Origin: Streptomyces nitrosporeus
Lineage (GTDB): Bacteria; Actinomycetota; Actinomycetes; Streptomycetales; Streptomycetaceae
Reading direction: 5' to 3'
Assembly: GCF_008704555.1 (NCBI RefSeq)
Contig: NZ_CP023702.1
Location: 1,488,001 to 1,552,000, forward strand
DNA: 64,000 nucleotides
In this document: piece by piece, positions 8,417 through 17,031 of the stretch
Position numbering within the stretch: position 1 is the first letter of the stretch
Layout: the number at the start of each line of letters is the position of its first letter
The notes under the pieces: model-generated
What the model saw: the letters and a program-made list of their open reading frames with translations, nothing else
What the model was told of the DNA's origin: nothing
The model's database searches: none
Program-made: the position numbers and the translations under genes

Positions 8417-10069
8417 TCAGGCGATCTCGTGCCGGAAGTCGGCGGGCCGGGGGCGCTCGTTGCCGAGCGGCATGATCAGCAGGGGTGCCTCGTCGCCGTC
8501 GCCCAGGCCGAGTTTCTCGACGAACGAGATGTTGTCGAAGCCCAGGGCGACGCCCGCGCCGAGTCCGAGCGCGGCGGCGGCCACGTAGAACGTCTGGGCC
8601 ACGGCGCCGGCGGTGCCGACCGCCAGCCGGTAGCCGCGGTCCCCCACCGCGTCCAGGACGGCGGTGGTGCGGACGGTGGGCACGAGGACGGCGCCCGCCT
8701 GCTCCAGGTTGTAGTTGGCGAGGAAGTAGGTGTCCTGGAGGAACGCCCCCTGCGGCCCCGCCTCGACGAGCAGCAGCTCCCCCGCTTCGGGGTCGTAGAC
8801 GTAGGCGCCCGGCTCGACGGACTCGACGTGGTTGACGAAGGCGTACATCCGGGTCTGCCGCACCGCGCCGTCCGGGTCCGCGTCGCTGGGCAGCGACGTC
8901 CCGGCGCAGGCCGCGAGGACGGCGGACAGCTGGGCGGGGGTGACGGGGCGCGCCGCGTCGAAGCGGCCGAAGCTGCTGCGCCGGGCGCGCAGGGCGCGGC
9001 GTACGGGGACGGCGGGGAGGACCGGGTCCGGGAGGGCGGTCCGGGTGCCGCCGGCGGGGGCGGGCAGCGCGGCCGCGGCGGCCAGGGCCCCGGGGGCGGG
9101 GCGGTCCGTCGCGCCTTCGGTGGTCGCGGCGTGCATGGCGAGGACGGTGGGGAACTCCAGCACGGTGCGGGACCGTTCGGCGTCCCGGTGGCGGACGGCC
9201 GGGTCGGGTCCGGCGGTCGCCGCCGTACGGGACGCGGCCGGGCCGGGCCGGGCGGGGACCGCCGTACGGGGCGGGGCCGGGGTGTCCCAGCGCAGCGGGA
9301 CGACGGCGAAGACGCCCTCCTCCTCGCCCGTGGTGCCGAGCAGGCCGTTCAGCCGGGGTTCGTCGAACCACAGGACGGGTGTGGTGCGCAGGCCCCGGGC
9401 GCCCGCCCAGATCCGCCAGGTCTGCACGAGGGTGCCCAGGTCGGTGGAGACCACGTGGTAGGAGAAGCTGTTGTACTTGAACGCGTTCTGCCAGTACTTG
9501 ACTCCGAGGATCAGGTACTGGTCGGTCTCCCGCGCCTCCGCCGGGGCGCCGGGGCCGAGCGCCTCACGGACCCGGGCGGAGACGTCGCCGGTCAGGACCC
9601 GCTGCACGGCGTGCCGGTGGACGTCGTAGTAGTGGATGCCGGGGGTCAGCGGCCCGGAGGGGCCGGACGCCCAGTAGACGCTGACCGGGTAGAGTCCGCC
9701 GCCGCCCGCGGTGCCCCTGGACCAGTTGGCGTGGGTGTGGAGCGGCAGTCCGGGCAGGTCGCTGTTGGCCTGGATGCCGAGGCGGCGGCCGGTCAGCCCG
9801 TAGGAGTCCTTGAGCATCGCCGACAGCAGCGGCAGGGTGAAGCCGGCCGGGTCGTCCCCCGTCCCGCCACCGTCCCGGGCGGGGAGCAGGCCGCGGGCGG
9901 CCGGGGCGTCCGGGAGGCCGTCGCCGTCGGGGAGGGCGTAGGGCTCCACGCCCGGGTAGAACTTCCCCCTGCGGGGGCCGTCGGGCCAGTTGGGGACGAA
10001 GTCGGCGGGCTCCATCGGGATGCGGCCGCGGTGCAGGACGGCGTCGGCGTACTCATGGGCGTACCCCAT
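8417..10069 (-). CDS. SagB-type FMN dehydrogenase (duplicated nitroreductase domains)
   Basis: This 550-residue protein contains two nitroreductase-fold halves. The first (about residues 60-260) includes HANWSRGTAGGGGLYPVSVY and KYNSFSYHVVSTDLGTL. The second (about 340-540) includes RRALRARRSSFGRF, YNLEQAGAVLVPTV and AVAQTFYVAAAALGLG. SagB/McbC-type enzymes oxidise azolines to azoles with FMN; double-domain versions occur in actinobacterial clusters. ATG 10069 has a GAGGGG ribosome-binding site and follows the YcaO gene by 44 bases. The residues 265-340 linker is Ala/Pro/Arg-rich and probably disordered. Function as azoline dehydrogenase is inferred from family and context. Confidence 0.9.
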   Translation of the reverse strand: MGYAHEYADAVLHRGRIPMEPADFVPNWPDGPRRGKFYPGVEPYALPDGDGLPDAPAARGLLPARDGGGTGDDPAGFTLPLLSAMLKDSYGLTGRRLGIQANSDLPGLPLHTHANWSRGTAGGGGLYPVSVYWASGPSGPLTPGIHYYDVHRHAVQRVLTGDVSARVREALGPGAPAEARETDQYLILGVKYWQNAFKYNSFSYHVVSTDLGTLVQTWRIWAGARGLRTTPVLWFDEPRLNGLLGTTGEEEGVFAVVPLRWDTPAPPRTAVPARPGPAASRTAATAGPDPAVRHRDAERSRTVLEFPTVLAMHAATTEGATDRPAPGALAAAAALPAPAGGTRTALPDPVLPAVPVRRALRARRSSFGRFDAARPVTPAQLSAVLAACAGTSLPSDADPDGAVRQTRMYAFVNHVESVEPGAYVYDPEAGELLLVEAGPQGAFLQDTYFLANYNLEQAGAVLVPTVRTTAVLDAVGDRGYRLAVGTAGAVAQTFYVAAAALGLGAGVALGFDNISFVEKLGLGDGDEAPLLIMPLGNERPRPADFRHEIA

Positions 10070-10113
10070 GGGGTCGGTCCCCTCTCGGATGGGCGGGCGT
10101 AACTGACGTACCG

Positions 10114-12009
10114 TCACGGAAACGGGTGAGGTGCGGGGTTGAGGCCCGAGGGGCCGAGTGTGGTCCGCATCCGGGGCATGTGCCGGGCGCGCTGGCGGGA
10201 CCAGCCGAAGTCGATGGGGAGCAGGCCGGGCACCAGGACCTTCACGGTGTGCAGGCCGAGCGCGCGCTGTTCGGGCAGGGTCTGGTCGACGACGACCACG
10301 TCGAATCCGGCGGCGGTGACGGTGCCGACCGCGCGCAGCAGTACCTCGCGGAGGTCGGAGGTCTCCGGGGTGCCGGGGCCGGGCCGGGCCAGGTCGGAGA
10401 CGGCGAGCGGTGGCCGGGGGTCCGGCTGCTGCAGCAGGAAGTCGGCGTGCCGGCCCATCTCGGGGATCCCGTAGGAGAGCGGGTGGTCGTGGAGGGTGGT
10501 GACCTGGTCGAAGTCGGTGGCCATGGCGCGCAGCCGCTTCTCGTCGCGCAGGGTCCGGCCGACGAGGTTGACCGAGTCGGTGGCGATCTCGCAGAGCGCG
10601 GAGTCCAGTGCGGACTCGGGGTCGAGTCCGGCGCCCGCGCCGAAGCACATCCGGCCGGTGGAGCCGTCGAAGCGTTCGGCGCAGGCGGTGACCACGGGGA
10701 CGGGGAAGCTGATCCGGGTGTCGAAGAAGCGGGCCCGGTAGCCGTACATGGCCAGCCGGTCCACCATGTGCCGGGTGGCGGTCCGGGTGCTGGTCGAGGG
10801 GTCGATCTCCCGCAGGGGCACCTGCCCGTACCAGGCGAGCAGGAAGGCGTCCCGCTCGATGACCTCCATCAGGCCGAAATAGACGGCCTCCTCCGTGCTT
10901 CCGCCCGACGCGCAGCCGTTGGAGCTCTCCTGCACGAACCGGTTCTCCAGGCCGGGGGCGTGGTAGTAGGCGAGGATCTCGGGGACCGGGCGGGGCCGGT
11001 CGTCGCGCAGCGACCAGCCCCACACCCAGGGGATCCGCCGGTCGGGGGCGAAGGGCCGCACCCGTGGGTTGGCCGTGTGGAACTCCTCGGTGTACAGGCC
11101 GGTCTCGCGCGGGTCGACGGCGTCGGGGCCCAGCTCGTCGAGGGAGGCGGTGAGGCGGGTGGTTCTGGCGCGGGCCCGCATCCCGGCGTAGCGCTCCAGC
11201 GCTTCCAGGACCCCGATGCTCCGGCTGCGGGCGTAGGTGTCCGCGTGGCCGCCCCAGAACGTCTCCCGCAGGTAGTCCCCGGAGCGGGTCGAGAAGCAGC
11301 CGACGGTGGCGGAGGTGGTGGTGGAGGCGACGTCGCAGATGACCGAGGAACCGAGCGCGCCCCAGTGCGGGTTGACGAAGGCGTCCTCCGGCAGCCGGTG
11401 GTCCTCGACCCGCCGCACCCGGAAGACGCCCGGCCGGTACGCGGGCGCGGGCCGCAGGGTGAGCGCGGCCGCCTCGGCGGTGTCGGGCCGGGGTGCACCG
11501 CAGGCGGGGCACTCCGGGTCGGGGACGAGGGGGTGGCTGCGTACGGTCATGGCGTCCAGGTCCAGCAGGTGCACCCGGGGGTACGGTCCGGGGCCGGGGC
11601 CCGCCCCGGTGATGCCGGCCACCAGGGCGGCGACGGCGGTGGCGGCGAAGGGCGTGCCGTACGGCCAGTCGCCCACCGGCAGTGTGGCGGAGCCGAGTTC
11701 GAGGCCCTCGCGCAGGGAGACGGAGCGCACGCCCTGCCAGCGGCGCGCGAGGCAGGTACCGCAGCCCGCGGACCCGTCCCGGGCGGGCCACGGCCCGATC
11801 AGCACCTGTCGCCCGTACAGGTGCACGGGGACGGCGTCGCCGGTAGCGGCACCGGTCAGTGCGTACGCGTCCTGGACGCCGAGCGGTGCGACCGTCACGG
11901 CGGGGGCGGCCCCGGCCTCGCCGAGCGCGTCCCGCAGGGCTCCGGCGAACCGGTCGAAGACCTCGGACCGCACGGCGGGTCCGGGGCGTACGGCGCTCTC
12001 AGCCGGCAT
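10114..12009 (-). CDS. YcaO cyclodehydratase with C-terminal PxPxP motif
   Basis: This 631-residue protein has N-terminal CxxC pairs (CGTCLARRW near 80, CPACGAP near 165), then a complete YcaO domain: ALERYAGM near 270, SSNGCASGG near 366, MEVIERDAF near 383 and ALCEIATDS further on. It ends NPAPHPFP, which contains PxPxP at the extreme C-terminus, a hallmark of azoline-forming YcaO enzymes. It should convert Cys/Ser/Thr of the precursor to thiazolines or oxazolines using ATP, with the E1-like partner encoded just upstream. ATG 12009 overlaps that gene's end by 11 bases, with no clear ribosome-binding site of its own, implying coupled translation. A GTG start a few codons away cannot be excluded. 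Confidence 0.92.
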   Translation of the reverse strand: MPAESAVRPGPAVRSEVFDRFAGALRDALGEAGAAPAVTVAPLGVQDAYALTGAATGDAVPVHLYGRQVLIGPWPARDGSAGCGTCLARRWQGVRSVSLREGLELGSATLPVGDWPYGTPFAATAVAALVAGITGAGPGPGPYPRVHLLDLDAMTVRSHPLVPDPECPACGAPRPDTAEAAALTLRPAPAYRPGVFRVRRVEDHRLPEDAFVNPHWGALGSSVICDVASTTTSATVGCFSTRSGDYLRETFWGGHADTYARSRSIGVLEALERYAGMRARARTTRLTASLDELGPDAVDPRETGLYTEEFHTANPRVRPFAPDRRIPWVWGWSLRDDRPRPVPEILAYYHAPGLENRFVQESSNGCASGGSTEEAVYFGLMEVIERDAFLLAWYGQVPLREIDPSTSTRTATRHMVDRLAMYGYRARFFDTRISFPVPVVTACAERFDGSTGRMCFGAGAGLDPESALDSALCEIATDSVNLVGRTLRDEKRLRAMATDFDQVTTLHDHPLSYGIPEMGRHADFLLQQPDPRPPLAVSDLARPGPGTPETSDLREVLLRAVGTVTAAGFDVVVVDQTLPEQRALGLHTVKVLVPGLLPIDFGWSRQRARHMPRMRTTLGPSGLNPAPHPFP

Positions 12010-14374
12010 CGGCGGCCGCCCGGGTGAGCAGGACTCGGACGGTGTGGATCCCCGCGGTGGGCAGATCGGCGGCGTGGGTGGGCACGACCAGGGCGTCCCG
12101 GCCGGCGGCGGCGAGGCGTTCGAGGATCCGGGTCCATCCGGCGGTGGTGTCGTCGGTGGCTTCTCCGGCGCCGTCCCCGGCCGGGCCGTCCGGGGCGTCC
12201 GGGGTGTCGGCGGGCTTCTCGCAGGTGACCGGGACGAGCGCCGCGTCCAGGTCGCGCAGCAGCGGGTCACCGGTGTCGAGGGCACCGGGCCCGTCGGCGG
12301 AGTCCGCCCGTCCGGCGGCCGTCTGGGCCTCGCCGAGCAGGTCCCGCAGGGCGTCCACGGCCGCCGCCGCGAGGTCCGGGGCGGCGCCGACGGCCCAGAG
12401 GGCGGGGGCGGCGGGGGCGGGGATCCCGGGGGCGGGGGCTCCGGAGGCGGAGGCTTCGGAGGCGGGGGTCCCGGTCGTTCTGGCGAGGACCACCGACGCC
12501 CCGGAGTACGCCCGCTCGCCGAGGTCGAGCAGTTCGACCGTGAGGCCGAGGTGGGCCGCCGACCGCAGGAGGAAGACCGGTTCGGGGTCTTCGCCGAGGG
12601 CCGGGGGCGGGATCACGGAGATCTCCCCGGCGCCCCGGACGGCCCGGCTCAGCGCGTCGTGGGCGAGTGCCGACAGCAGGCCGGCCGCCGCCGCCTCGGG
12701 CAGGTCCGCGCCGGCCCCGGCACCGGCCCGGGTGGGTTCGAAGCGGCGGTCGGCGTTGTCCGCGCCGAAGGGGCGCACCGCGCCGGCGGGCACCCGCACC
12801 GCCTCCTTGGTGAGCAGGGAGGTGGCCGCCGTCCAGCGGACGGCCGTCCCGGTGCCGCCGGTGCCGGACGCGACGGTGAGGGTGTCCGGGTCCACGGCGG
12901 GCAGTTCCGCCAGGGACCCGGCGGGTTCCGGGACGGGCACCACGTGCTCGGCGTAGACCGTGGCGGCGGCGTTCAGCGCCCGCAGCCGGGCCCCGGCGGT
13001 GTGGTGGACGTCGAACGCGGTGACCGTCCTCAGGCCCCGGGCGCCCGTGCCGCCCAGGACGACCGAGCCCACCTTCAGCGGGGTCTGGGTCAGCTCCTCG
13101 TCGGCGTAGGCGGTGAACACCCCGGCGTGCGGGCGGACGAGGGCGGAGCGGCGTTCGAGTTCGGCGAGCGGGCCCTGGGCGGCCTCGTCGTCGGGGGCGG
13201 TGGCCACCGTCGGGAGGAACGCCGGGCGCGGCGGCGCGGACGCCAGGTCGACCGGTTCGGGAAGACCGGCCGGGGCCGCGCAGAACGGGCAGGCGGGGTG
13301 CGGCAGCAGCGGTTCCGAGGCGACGTCGAAGGAGGCCATGTCCTGGATGAGCAGCCGGTCGCGGGTCTCGGCCGGCGGCGCACCGGTGACCAGGCGGAAC
13401 ACCTCGTAGCCGAGCAGGTTGCCGAGCATCGCCGCGAGCGGGCCGGCGGGCTGGGCCCCGGGGGTGCCGGTGCCGAGGGCCAGCCCGCTCCAGAGCCCCG
13501 CGGCCGCCGGGCCGGCCGCGGCGCCCGCGCCCAGCCGCAGGGCCGCGCAGGCCCAGCAGGCCGTGGCCTGGGGGGTCATGACCGGTCCGACGACGGCCCG
13601 GCCGCCGAAGGTCCATGCCGGGAGCAGCGTCCGCCCCTCGGGCACCCCTTCCCGCAGCAGCGGCAGCACCGTGCCGGGCACATGGGGGCCGGCGGCGGCC
13701 ACGACGACGCCGTACCCCTCGTAGGCGGCCCAGCCCTCGCCGGTGCTCCCGGGGGCGGTCCGCTCCGGGAGCACCGACAGCTCGACGGGGCAGTCCTGGC
13801 CGGCCAGCCGGGCCGCCTCCCGGTGGACCTCCGCGAACTCCTCGGCGGTGGTGCCCCCGGTGCCGTCGAGGAGGGCCGCGTCGACGCCGACGGTGGCGCA
13901 GCCGTTGCGGATGAGCGAGAGCACGCACCAGCGGGCCACCGGGCCGTCGCCGAGCACGGCGACCCGGGTGGCCCGGAAGCGGGCGAACCGGGCGTCGGCG
14001 TCGTCCGCGTAGTGGTCGATGTAGGCGATCTGCTGGGCGAAGCGTCCGGCGGGGGCCGGGGCGGTCATCAGGACCGCCGACTCGTCCGGCGCCGGTACGG
14101 GGCGGGCGAAGCCCCGTGCGTAGAGGGCCTTCACGAGTTCGCCGACCATGGCCTTCTGCCGGTCCCCGAAGCCCCGGCAGATCTCCTCGACGGATCTGCT
14201 GCCGTCCAGGTGGGGCACCAGGAGGGTGGCGAACCTGTAGCCGGACCTGGCGGTGAGCCGGAAGCCGCCGTCGGCGTTGTGGAAGATCACGCCGTCGGGT
14301 GTCTCGGTGAACAGGACGTCCCGGCGGACTCGCGGCCGGGTTCCGGCGGTCTCTGTGTACGGCGTTGCTGCCAT
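11999..14374 (-). CDS. E1/ThiF-like leader-peptide-binding protein of a TOMM cyclodehydratase
   Basis: This 791-residue protein is the first gene of the operon. Residues 15-90 look like a RiPP recognition element (a short beta-rich segment then helices). Residues 130-380 look like the adenylating-enzyme fold: VAVLGDGPVARW near 135 as the nucleotide-binding loop, and two CxxC pairs (CWAC near 273, CPFC near 361) that would hold structural zinc. The remaining 400 residues have no motif I recognise and resemble in layout the degenerate second half of thiazole-bacteriocin maturation proteins. Its role would be to bind the precursor leader and present the core to YcaO. ATG 14374 follows an AAGAGGTG ribosome-binding site; the gene has a 396-base leader upstream. 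Confidence 0.85.
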   Translation of the reverse strand: MAATPYTETAGTRPRVRRDVLFTETPDGVIFHNADGGFRLTARSGYRFATLLVPHLDGSRSVEEICRGFGDRQKAMVGELVKALYARGFARPVPAPDESAVLMTAPAPAGRFAQQIAYIDHYADDADARFARFRATRVAVLGDGPVARWCVLSLIRNGCATVGVDAALLDGTGGTTAEEFAEVHREAARLAGQDCPVELSVLPERTAPGSTGEGWAAYEGYGVVVAAAGPHVPGTVLPLLREGVPEGRTLLPAWTFGGRAVVGPVMTPQATACWACAALRLGAGAAAGPAAAGLWSGLALGTGTPGAQPAGPLAAMLGNLLGYEVFRLVTGAPPAETRDRLLIQDMASFDVASEPLLPHPACPFCAAPAGLPEPVDLASAPPRPAFLPTVATAPDDEAAQGPLAELERRSALVRPHAGVFTAYADEELTQTPLKVGSVVLGGTGARGLRTVTAFDVHHTAGARLRALNAAATVYAEHVVPVPEPAGSLAELPAVDPDTLTVASGTGGTGTAVRWTAATSLLTKEAVRVPAGAVRPFGADNADRRFEPTRAGAGAGADLPEAAAAGLLSALAHDALSRAVRGAGEISVIPPPALGEDPEPVFLLRSAAHLGLTVELLDLGERAYSGASVVLARTTGTPASEASASGAPAPGIPAPAAPALWAVGAAPDLAAAAVDALRDLLGEAQTAAGRADSADGPGALDTGDPLLRDLDAALVPVTCEKPADTPDAPDGPAGDGAGEATDDTTAGWTRILERLAAAGRDALVVPTHAADLPTAGIHTVRVLLTRAAADAG

Positions 14375-14756
14375 GCGTGCGTCACACCTCTTGTTCTGGG
14401 GGCGGGGCGGCCGGCCCGTGATCCGGGCCGCCCTGTACGGGGCGTAGGGGCGTGCGGGGTCGGTGGTGCCTGGTGGTGCGAGTGGTGCACGTGCTGTGGG
14501 TGGTGCGCGTGCTGTGGGTGGTGCCTGGTGGTGCAGCCGGTGCGCGTGCTGTGGGTGGTGCCTGGTGGGGTGTGTGGTGCTTGTGGGGTGTGTGGTGCGT
14601 GTGTGGTCGTGATCCGGGCGGGTAGCGGGGCCCGGGGCCTCGGTGACCGGCGGTGCGGGCAGGGGCTCTTGGGGCCCGTGGGGTGGTCCGTGACGCGGTC
14701 CGGCCGCGGGAGGGTCAGGAGCGGTCCGGGCGGGCACGGCGGGCGGTGCCCGTGGC
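14375..14756 (-). promoter_or_regulatory. Leader/promoter region of the RiPP operon
   Basis: There is no supported gene between the SARP stop and the ATG at 14374. Open frames through it are low-complexity (His/Pro/Thr-rich on the minus strand, Cys/Trp/Val-rich on the plus strand) and lack a ribosome-binding site with a start. The region holds a contiguous array of GTG-rich repeats described separately. As the only long non-coding stretch upstream of the biosynthetic operon, it is the expected place for its promoter and SARP operators. I could not identify a convincing -35/-10 pair. Confidence 0.4.
14466..14602. repeat. Modular tandem repeat array upstream of the RiPP operon
   Basis: On the plus strand, short modules abut without gaps. 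Module C (GTGCCTGGTG) occurs at 14466, 14521 and 14558. Module A (GTGCGCGTGCTGTGGGTG) occurs at 14503 and 14540, with a one-mismatch copy at 14485. A related 9-mer B occurs at 14476 and 14531. The order is C-B-A-A-C-B-A-C, ending at 14567. Two 18-bp copies built on GGGGTGTGTGGTGC follow to about 14602. The C-B-A unit is 37 bp. It could be a multi-site operator, an unstable repeat or the remains of a coding repeat. Confidence 0.8.
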
Positions 14757-14777
14757 GCGGTGACGGGGCGTCACCGC
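14757..14777 (-). terminator. Short hairpin at the end of the SARP gene
   Basis: GCGGTGAC and GTCACCGC form an 8-bp stem with a 5-base loop over the SARP stop codon. No T-run follows on the minus strand. It may act as a weak terminator or simply be a chance palindrome in GC-rich DNA. Confidence 0.3.
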
Positions 14778-16711
14778 AGGGCGGCCGGTCGTGTACTGCC
14801 CGCCTGGGGTGTCTCCTCGCGCCTCGGCGGGCGCAGGAGGGCCTGGGGGCGGGCGGAGAGGGGAGCGGTCGCACGCCGGGCGTGGGCCCGCAGCAGTGCG
14901 TGCATCCGGAAGGCGCCGGGGCGCTCCTCCTCCAGGAGGCCCGCGTCGAGGAGCCGCTCCATCACCTCTTCGGCCGTCTCCCGCGGGACTCCGAGGACGT
15001 CGGCCGCCAGGTCCGCGGTGAGCGGGCCGCGCGTCGTCGACCCGAGCCGCAGATGTGCTTCGGCCAGTGGCCGCGGGAGCCGTCCCAGGGCCTCGTCCAG
15101 GGTCAGGGGTACGGACATCCGGGGGTCGTCGGCCAGGCCGAGGCGGGCCGGCAGGTCGTGCCGCAGCCAGTCGGCGCAGTCGGCCAGCTTCAGGCGGGGC
15201 CGGGTGAGCAGCCGGGCGGCGGCGATCCGCAGGGCGAGCGGATGGTGTCCGCACACCGAGGCAAGCAGCAGCGCGGCCGACGGCTCGGCGGCGACACGTT
15301 CCGGTCCGAGTACGGCGGTGAGCAGGGCATGCGACTCCTCGGGGTCGAGTGCGCCGAGCCGGTGCACGGTGCCGCCGTGCGTGGCGACGAGGGCGGCCAG
15401 CCCCATCCGGCTGGTGACGATCGCGGCTCCCCCCGCGTTGGCGGTGAGCAGGGGGCGTACCTGGTCGGGGTGGACGGCGTCGTCGAGGACCAGGAGGGTA
15501 CGGCCCCGGCCGGCGGGCGGGGCGTCGCGGAGTTCGGCGGCTGCCTCCTCCGCCGGGCGCGGGGTGCCGTCGGGCCGGGTCAGCGGCAGCAGGAGGCAGC
15601 CGCCCGGGTAGTGGCCGCCCACCAGGCGCGCCACGTACAGGGCGAGCGCGGTCTTGCCGATGCCGGGCGCACCGGAGAGCACCGCCACCGGGGCCCGTTC
15701 CGGGCCTGTGCCGGACCGGTCGCCGAAGGAACCGGCGGGGGGACCGCCGGAGCCGTCCCGGGCGGGGCCGGTCTCCGTCAGCAGGGCGACGAGTTCCTCC
15801 ACCTGGCTCCGGCGGCCGGTGAAACCGGGCACGGCCGGGAGCGGCGCCGCCGTGCCGCCCCGGGCGGGGGCGGGCCCGCCCCCGCCCGGGGCAGCCCAGG
15901 GGAGTGCCGTCCCCGGCACGGCGGGCGCGGCGGGGGGCGCGAGCGAGACGGGGGCGCGGCCGGTGTCCGGGGAGCCCAGGTCGTCGCCCCGCAGGATCGC
16001 CAGTTCCAGACGCTGGAGTTCGGGCCGGGGATCGACGCCGAGCTCCTCGCGCAGGTGGGCCTTGATCCTCCGGTACTCCGCCAGCGCCTCGGTCTGCCGT
16101 CCGGTCCGGTAGAGGGCCGTCATCAGCTGTTCGCAGAACCGCTCGTGAGCCGGGTATACGCGCGTAACTTCCCAAAGATCGACGAGGGTTTCGCGGCAGC
16201 GGCCGTGTTCCAGTTCGATGTCGCAGACCCTCTCCAGGACCCGCAGGCGTTCCTCCGCCAGGCGCGGCACCTCGTCACGGTGCAGCAGTGCGGAGGGGAC
16301 GTTGGCGAGCAGCGGCCCCTGCCAGAGGGCGAGGGCGGCCCGCAGGGTGTAGAGCTCGGACTCCGTGCCGGACGCCGCCGCCCGGCCGACGAGCTGCCGG
16401 AAGTGGAGAAGGTCGAGGGTCCCGGCGTCGGCGTGGATGCGGTAACCGCCGGCGACCGCCACGACCGCCTGGTCCTCGATGCCGTACTTGGCGAAGATCC
16501 GGCGCAGCCGCAGTACGCAGCTCTGGAGTGCGGCCTTGGCCGTCGTGGGCTGTTCCTCGCCCCAGACGGCATCCTGCAGGTGGTCGGTGGAGACGACCGA
16601 TCCCGGCCGGATGAGCAGGGCCGCCAGCAGCGAGGTCGGCTTGGAGGGCGGAAGGACCACGACGTCCCGCCCATCGGTGATGCTCAAGGGACCGAGCAGT
16701 TGGAACAGCAC
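14771..16711 (-). CDS. SARP-family transcriptional regulator with NB-ARC-type ATPase domain
   Basis: This 646-residue protein begins MLFQLLGPLSITDGRDVV, the usual start of SARP/AfsR proteins. An OmpR-like winged-helix DNA-binding domain (about 1-95) is followed by the bacterial transcriptional activation domain (about 95-245). Residues 340-646 carry a P-loop GAPGIGKTA near 350 and Walker B LLVLDDA near 407. SARPs activate antibiotic biosynthetic operons by binding direct repeats near -35. GTG 16711 follows GGAAGG; it is 77 bases downstream of the small secreted peptide gene and on the same strand. Context makes it the likely activator of the RiPP operon, whose leader holds a repeat array. It lacks the TPR tail of full-length AfsR (about 1000 residues). 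Confidence 0.93.
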   Translation of the reverse strand: MLFQLLGPLSITDGRDVVVLPPSKPTSLLAALLIRPGSVVSTDHLQDAVWGEEQPTTAKAALQSCVLRLRRIFAKYGIEDQAVVAVAGGYRIHADAGTLDLLHFRQLVGRAAASGTESELYTLRAALALWQGPLLANVPSALLHRDEVPRLAEERLRVLERVCDIELEHGRCRETLVDLWEVTRVYPAHERFCEQLMTALYRTGRQTEALAEYRRIKAHLREELGVDPRPELQRLELAILRGDDLGSPDTGRAPVSLAPPAAPAVPGTALPWAAPGGGGPAPARGGTAAPLPAVPGFTGRRSQVEELVALLTETGPARDGSGGPPAGSFGDRSGTGPERAPVAVLSGAPGIGKTALALYVARLVGGHYPGGCLLLPLTRPDGTPRPAEEAAAELRDAPPAGRGRTLLVLDDAVHPDQVRPLLTANAGGAAIVTSRMGLAALVATHGGTVHRLGALDPEESHALLTAVLGPERVAAEPSAALLLASVCGHHPLALRIAAARLLTRPRLKLADCADWLRHDLPARLGLADDPRMSVPLTLDEALGRLPRPLAEAHLRLGSTTRGPLTADLAADVLGVPRETAEEVMERLLDAGLLEEERPGAFRMHALLRAHARRATAPLSARPQALLRPPRREETPQAGSTRPAALR

Positions 16712-16788
16712 CGTCGTCCGCCTTCCCCGTGCACTCTCCGCGGCCCGTCGGGCCGTCTGCGTCGCCGTACCGTCCCAAAGCCGGCGGT

Positions 16789-17031
16789 CTACTGCCAGCC
16801 GAAGTCGTGCGGGCGGTGCCCCGGGTCCGCGGGCACGGCGGGTGCCGCGGGTCCGCCCGCACCGGGCACGGCGGGGGTGGCGGGGATGCTCTGTCCGGCG
16901 GAGGCGGTGGCGTACGCGGAGGCGGTGGCGTGCGCGGAGGCGGTGGCGTGCGCGGGGGCCGTGGCGAGAACGCCCCCGGTCAGCGCCAGGGTCATGAGGG
17001 CGGTACAGGAGATCCGGTGGAGACGCGTCAT
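16789..17031 (-). CDS. Small secreted peptide upstream of the SARP gene
   Basis: This 80-residue protein starts at ATG 17031 with GGAAGGG about 10 bases upstream. Residues 1-28 form a clear Sec signal peptide (basic start, hydrophobic core, cleavage near APAHA). Next come three near-identical hexapeptides (AHATAS, AHATAS, AYATAS), an Ala/Pro/Gly-rich stretch, and the tail GHRPHDFGWQ. It has one Cys, inside the signal peptide, so it is not a plausible azole precursor. Its place just ahead of, and probably co-transcribed with, the SARP suggests a secreted signal or cell-surface peptide linked to cluster control; this is inference only. Confidence 0.65.
   Translation of the reverse strand: MTRLHRISCTALMTLALTGGVLATAPAHATASAHATASAYATASAGQSIPATPAVPGAGGPAAPAVPADPGHRPHDFGWQ

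Noticed and set aside
14450..14620. Cysteine-rich frame on the plus strand (CEWCTCC, CACCGWC) within the RiPP locus as a precursor core
   Set aside because: The Cys/Trp codons come from the GTG-rich repeat array. There is no in-frame start with a ribosome-binding site just upstream, no leader-like sequence and the frame runs on into unrelated DNA.
16789..17031. Small secreted peptide as the RiPP precursor
   Set aside because: It has a Sec signal peptide and no Cys in the mature part, while the enzymes act in the cytoplasm on leader-bearing precursors.
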